DNA from: Lysinibacillus sphaericus
GTDB lineage: Bacteria; Bacillota; Bacilli; Bacillales_A; Planococcaceae
Reading direction: 5' to 3'
NCBI RefSeq assembly: GCF_002982115.1
Contig: NZ_CP019980.1
Span: forward strand, 3,790,001-3,854,000
Length of the DNA stretch: 64,000 nt
The notes under the pieces were generated by a model. The model did not search any database. It was not told the DNA's origin and was given only the letters and a program-made list of their open reading frames with translations. Made by a program: the position numbers and the translations under genes. Positions 61,404 to 64,000 of this stretch are shown here, piece by piece (position 1 is the stretch's first letter; each line of letters begins with the position of its first letter).

Positions 61404-62084
61404 ATGCAAAAAAAATTAATTACAATGCTTGCATTATTACTAACAGCTGTTTTAGTAGTGGGGTGCAATACCTCTGATAAGACAGAACAATCAGATGCTG
61501 CACAAAACGAACCAGCAAACACAGCGACTGAGGAAAAACCAACTGATAGTGAACCTGCAGGCGACGACGCGCAAGAAACGCCTACATCAGATGATGCACA
61601 AACAGAAGTACAATCTAAACCACAACAAGAAGTAAAATACGTACAAAAAGGTGTCGACAAAAAGGAAAATGCAACTGAATCTAAAAGTGTAACTCAGAGC
61701 TATAAAATCCAACAGCTACCTGGATTTACTCTTTCTCAAGAAGAACCTGGAAAAGACATGCTAGTCTCAAATGCTGATGACGAAGTATTTATGCGTATTG
61801 AAACAACTACTACTGCTGAAACAAACTATGATGCGGCGAAAACAGCTATGCAGGACTATATGAATGCAGTTGGAGGAACAGTTGCATTATCTGCTGAAGA
61901 ACTTTCCGTATTTAAAGATGTCCAAAATATTGAAGGCTATGTTGTAGACTTTGATACTGAAAAAGTAATTGGCGTAGTATTTGAAAAAGATGGACTTATT
62001 ATAAAGTTAACAATTCATGATAATGATGAACAAGATTTAACAGCCGCTATGCTCGCAATGGCAGCAACTATTTCTAAAAATTAA
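61404..62084 (+). CDS. Secreted lipoprotein, unknown function
   Basis: 226 residues. Lipoprotein signal (KKLITMLALLLTAVLVVGC, lipobox VVGC, Cys at 21). A Glu/Asp/Thr/Ala-rich linker of about 60 residues is typical of wall-spanning spacers. A folded C-terminal domain (about 95-226) follows, with PGFTLSQEEPGKDMLVSN and a helix AAKTAMQDYMNAV. I do not recognise a named family. Own ribosome site (AAGGGAGGG) and terminator, so it is monocistronic. Confidence 0.8.
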   Translation: MQKKLITMLALLLTAVLVVGCNTSDKTEQSDAAQNEPANTATEEKPTDSEPAGDDAQETPTSDDAQTEVQSKPQQEVKYVQKGVDKKENATESKSVTQSYKIQQLPGFTLSQEEPGKDMLVSNADDEVFMRIETTTTAETNYDAAKTAMQDYMNAVGGTVALSAEELSVFKDVQNIEGYVVDFDTEKVIGVVFEKDGLIIKLTIHDNDEQDLTAAMLAMAATISKN

Positions 62085-62100
62085 TTTAATACACATCCCA

Positions 62101-62139
62101 AGAGGTCTTAGAAGTCTTTCTAAGACCTCTCTTTTATTT
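62101..62139 (+). terminator. Terminator of the lipoprotein gene
   Basis: AGAGGTCTTA (62101-62110) pairs with TAAGACCTCT (62121-62130), followed by CTTTTATTT. Confidence 0.88.
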
Positions 62140-62253
62140 ACCAATAAAAACTAAGGTTTGCTTGTAAAGACGTCTAAAAAGCTTCTCAAAGGGTAAAAAC
62201 AGCTATTCTATACAAACCATTCCCCTAAACAATGTTTCCATTCTTTTAACACG

Positions 62254-62290
62254 CAAAAAAAAGTCGCCTCAAAATCTATTTGAGACAACT
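62254..62290 (-). terminator. Terminator of mhqR
   Basis: AGTCGCCTCAAA (62262-62273) pairs with TTTGAGACAACT (62279-62290) through two wobbles on the minus strand, followed by eight T. Confidence 0.85.
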
Positions 62291-62294
62291 CTTT

Positions 62295-62741
62295 TTAATA
62301 AGACAAATCTTTAATGGATAGCCCTAATTTTTTTAATAAGCCAATCGCTACATCCTTTTCCTCGACGGATAATGCACTCATCAATTCATGTAAATGTTGT
62401 TCGTGCTTTGGAAATAACTCGCCCATAAACGCCTCACCTTCAGCTGTAATTTCCGCATAGGTAACGCGACGATCTGATGGACAGGAAACCCGTAAAAGAT
62501 AACCTCTTTTTTCAAGCTTATCAATTACATACGTAATAGACCCACTGGCAAGTAATATTTTATTACCGATTTGCTGCAATGGTTGTCTCCCTTTATGATA
62601 CAGGAGCTCTAAAACTGCAAATTCAGTAGGATTCAAGCCATTTTCTTGAAAAAAATGGTTTGTCATCTCATTAATTGCTTTATGGGCACGGGATAATACA
62701 ATATATAATTTTAAAGTTTGCTTTAAATCTTCTGACGTCAT
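62295..62741 (-). CDS. mhqR: MarR-family quinone-responsive repressor MhqR
   Basis: 148 residues (145 in B. subtilis). It shares HFFQENGLNPTEFAVLELLYHKG and PLQQIGNKILLASGSITYVIDKLEKRG with MhqR (YkvE), and the wing SCPSDRRVTYAEIT. MhqR represses dioxygenase, azoreductase and nitroreductase genes and is relieved by 2-methylhydroquinone. A cysteine in the wing region is the only one visible. Its neighbour is a histidine kinase, as mhqR neighbours kinD in B. subtilis. None of its known target genes lies in the window. Confidence 0.92.
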   Translation of the reverse strand: MTSEDLKQTLKLYIVLSRAHKAINEMTNHFFQENGLNPTEFAVLELLYHKGRQPLQQIGNKILLASGSITYVIDKLEKRGYLLRVSCPSDRRVTYAEITAEGEAFMGELFPKHEQHLHELMSALSVEEKDVAIGLLKKLGLSIKDLSY

Positions 62742-62863
62742 AGCCTAGTCCTCACAATTCGCTCTTTATCAATTTCATTATAGCGACTTTTGAAAAGCAT
62801 TGTCAAAAGCATTCAATAACAGCACACTATGCTAAATAAAATTAGCAAGTTTTTCTCTCTATT

Positions 62864-64000
62864 TTAGGTAACTAAATAAGCAGAATCCTTCACAGAAACA
62901 TCTAAAGTATCCAACTGATTGAATGTGTACACTGGAAACTGCATATGGAAGCATGTCCCTTTTTGTACTTCACTTTGAACACCAATTACACCTTCATGCT
63001 CTTCGATTACCTTTTTCACGAAAGCAAGGCCCAGTCCTGTCCCTGTTGATTTCGTCGTGTAAAAAGGTTGGAATAGATTTTGGATTGTATTATTATCCAT
63101 TCCACTGCCTTCATCTTTTATCATTAATTCGACAATCGTACAGTCTGTCACATTCATTTCTACCGTAATTGTGCCGCCTTTGTTCATTGCTTCCATAGCA
63201 TTTTTAATAAGATTTATAAATACTTGCTTTAAACGATTTTCATTGCCGCCGATATATACTTCTGTCACTGACGGTATATATTGAATCATAATTTTTTTCA
63301 TTAATGCATCCGGCAACATAAATTCGATTACCTGTCTTACAATATGATCTAAGTTGATTAACTCTACCTTCATACTTGTTGGCTTAGACAATACTAATAG
63401 TTCCGATAAAATTTGCTCCATACGCTGTAACTCACTATCTATGACAGATAAATACATACGTGACTCTTCATCTGCATTCAGCTTTAATAGTTCTGTAAAC
63501 CCTTTTAAAGAAGTAAGTGGATTACGAATCTCATGTGCGATACTAGCTGCCATTTGACCTACCACATTTAGTGCTTCCTGATGCTCTACTTTATGTTGCA
63601 GTTGCTTCTTCTCAGTTTCATCATTAATGACAGTGACGATAATATTATTATACTCATCGAAAACACTTGAGATTTCGTAGTAGCAAGTTCTACTTACTTG
63701 CGTCTCGTCCACAACATGAATATTGGCATGTTTGTCACCCATCAATTTCGAAAGATAGGTTGTAATTTGTCCATTCTTCATTGTAAATGAATCAAATATA
63801 TGTTGATGTGCTTTATGGAGTAGTTGTGATTTTTCTATTTTTAAATACATTTCGGCATATTTATTTAAACCAAGAATAATCCCACTTGCATCACTCACAA
63901 TAACAGCATAAGGTAAATGATCATATGCACTGAAGGATTGAGATTGTTCCTGCTCCTTGCTAACATACAATTTAAGCGCTCTGTCATTATTGATCGTTGA
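62864..64000 (-). CDS. PAS histidine kinase, sporulation-kinase type (partial, N-terminus off window)
   Basis: The frame is open from the stop at 62864 to the window edge, about 378 residues. A TTG at 63970 could start it but has no ribosome site, so the gene probably begins beyond 64000. A PAS domain (HLPYAVIVSDASGIILGLNKYAE) is followed by HisKA with the phospho-accepting His in AASIAHEIRNPLTSLKGF, then HATPase motifs N (NLIKNAMEAMNKGG), G1 (DEGSGMD) and G2 (GTGLGLAF). The visible part has no membrane helix. Its HisKA/HATPase is of the KinA-E type, and kinD neighbours mhqR in B. subtilis. Confidence 0.88.
   Translation of the reverse strand, partial: STINNDRALKLYVSKEQEQSQSFSAYDHLPYAVIVSDASGIILGLNKYAEMYLKIEKSQLLHKAHQHIFDSFTMKNGQITTYLSKLMGDKHANIHVVDETQVSRTCYYEISSVFDEYNNIIVTVINDETEKKQLQHKVEHQEALNVVGQMAASIAHEIRNPLTSLKGFTELLKLNADEESRMYLSVIDSELQRMEQILSELLVLSKPTSMKVELINLDHIVRQVIEFMLPDALMKKIMIQYIPSVTEVYIGGNENRLKQVFINLIKNAMEAMNKGGTITVEMNVTDCTIVELMIKDEGSGMDNNTIQNLFQPFYTTKSTGTGLGLAFVKKVIEEHEGVIGVQSEVQKGTCFHMQFPVYTFNQLDTLDVSVKDSAYLVT

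Overview
The window looks like chromosomal DNA of a low-GC, spore-forming Bacillaceae/Planococcaceae member, most likely Lysinibacillus or a close relative. The reasons are strong AGGAGG-type ribosome sites, frequent TTG/GTG starts, Spo0E-like and sporulation-kinase-like genes, and many genes whose closest recognisable relatives are the B. subtilis ykq-yku-ykv-ykw genes (rnjA, rpoY, ktrC, ykuU, ykuV, fadH, darB, ccpC, cheV, ykwC, ykvS, mhqR, a kin-type kinase). I see no prophage, transposase, CRISPR array, rRNA or tRNA.

Layout. 0-4.3 kb: a Fe3+/phosphonate-type ABC importer (binding lipoprotein, fused permease, ATPase) divergent from a DeoR regulator. 4.3-7.5 kb: HAD phosphatase, an unannotated 23-residue basic peptide gene with its own promoter and terminator, then rpoY-rnjA. 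7.8-11.9 kb: TetR regulator and SwrC-type RND pump, with a palindrome in the pump promoter. 12-17.6 kb: GNAT, mprF, ktrC, ykuV and ykuU, the last two separated by a small inverted-repeat element. 18-22.3 kb: potR-like regulator plus potABCD. 22.5-24.6 kb: MFS pump, then a TPP riboswitch and thiW. 24.6-36.4 kb: an eight-gene minus-strand operon (exported protein, ABC ATPase and permease, Gln/Gly-repeat membrane protein, MoxR ATPase, DUF58, two VWA membrane proteins) behind an ECF-sigma-like promoter. This is the least understood module in the window.

36.6-41.5 kb: ccpC, darB, a hydrolase, a small membrane protein, fadH and a PadR/HAAS pair whose promoter predicts a leaderless mRNA. 41.6-48.5 kb: a catabolic cluster (Fe-ADH, hydroxybutyrate-type SDR, GntP permease, MmsA, HIBADH) with a divergent TetR gene and a tandem palindromic operator. 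48.5-49.04 kb: 24 head-to-tail GC-rich 21/19-bp repeats between convergent genes. 49.1-55.9 kb: GGDEF/EAL protein, ppk, ppx, cheV. 56-64 kb: UMF1-type MFS, a frameshifted YodB/CatR-like redox regulator next to doxX, ykwC, a Spo0E-like gene, two small genes, a CPBP protein, a lipoprotein, mhqR and a PAS histidine kinase that runs off the window.

Two short repeat families recur. One is a 20-bp motif (consensus ATTGTTTGAGTGMCTGGCAC) beside gene ends. The other is a near-identical hairpin that serves as terminator for three unrelated genes (potD, ccpC, ykwC).
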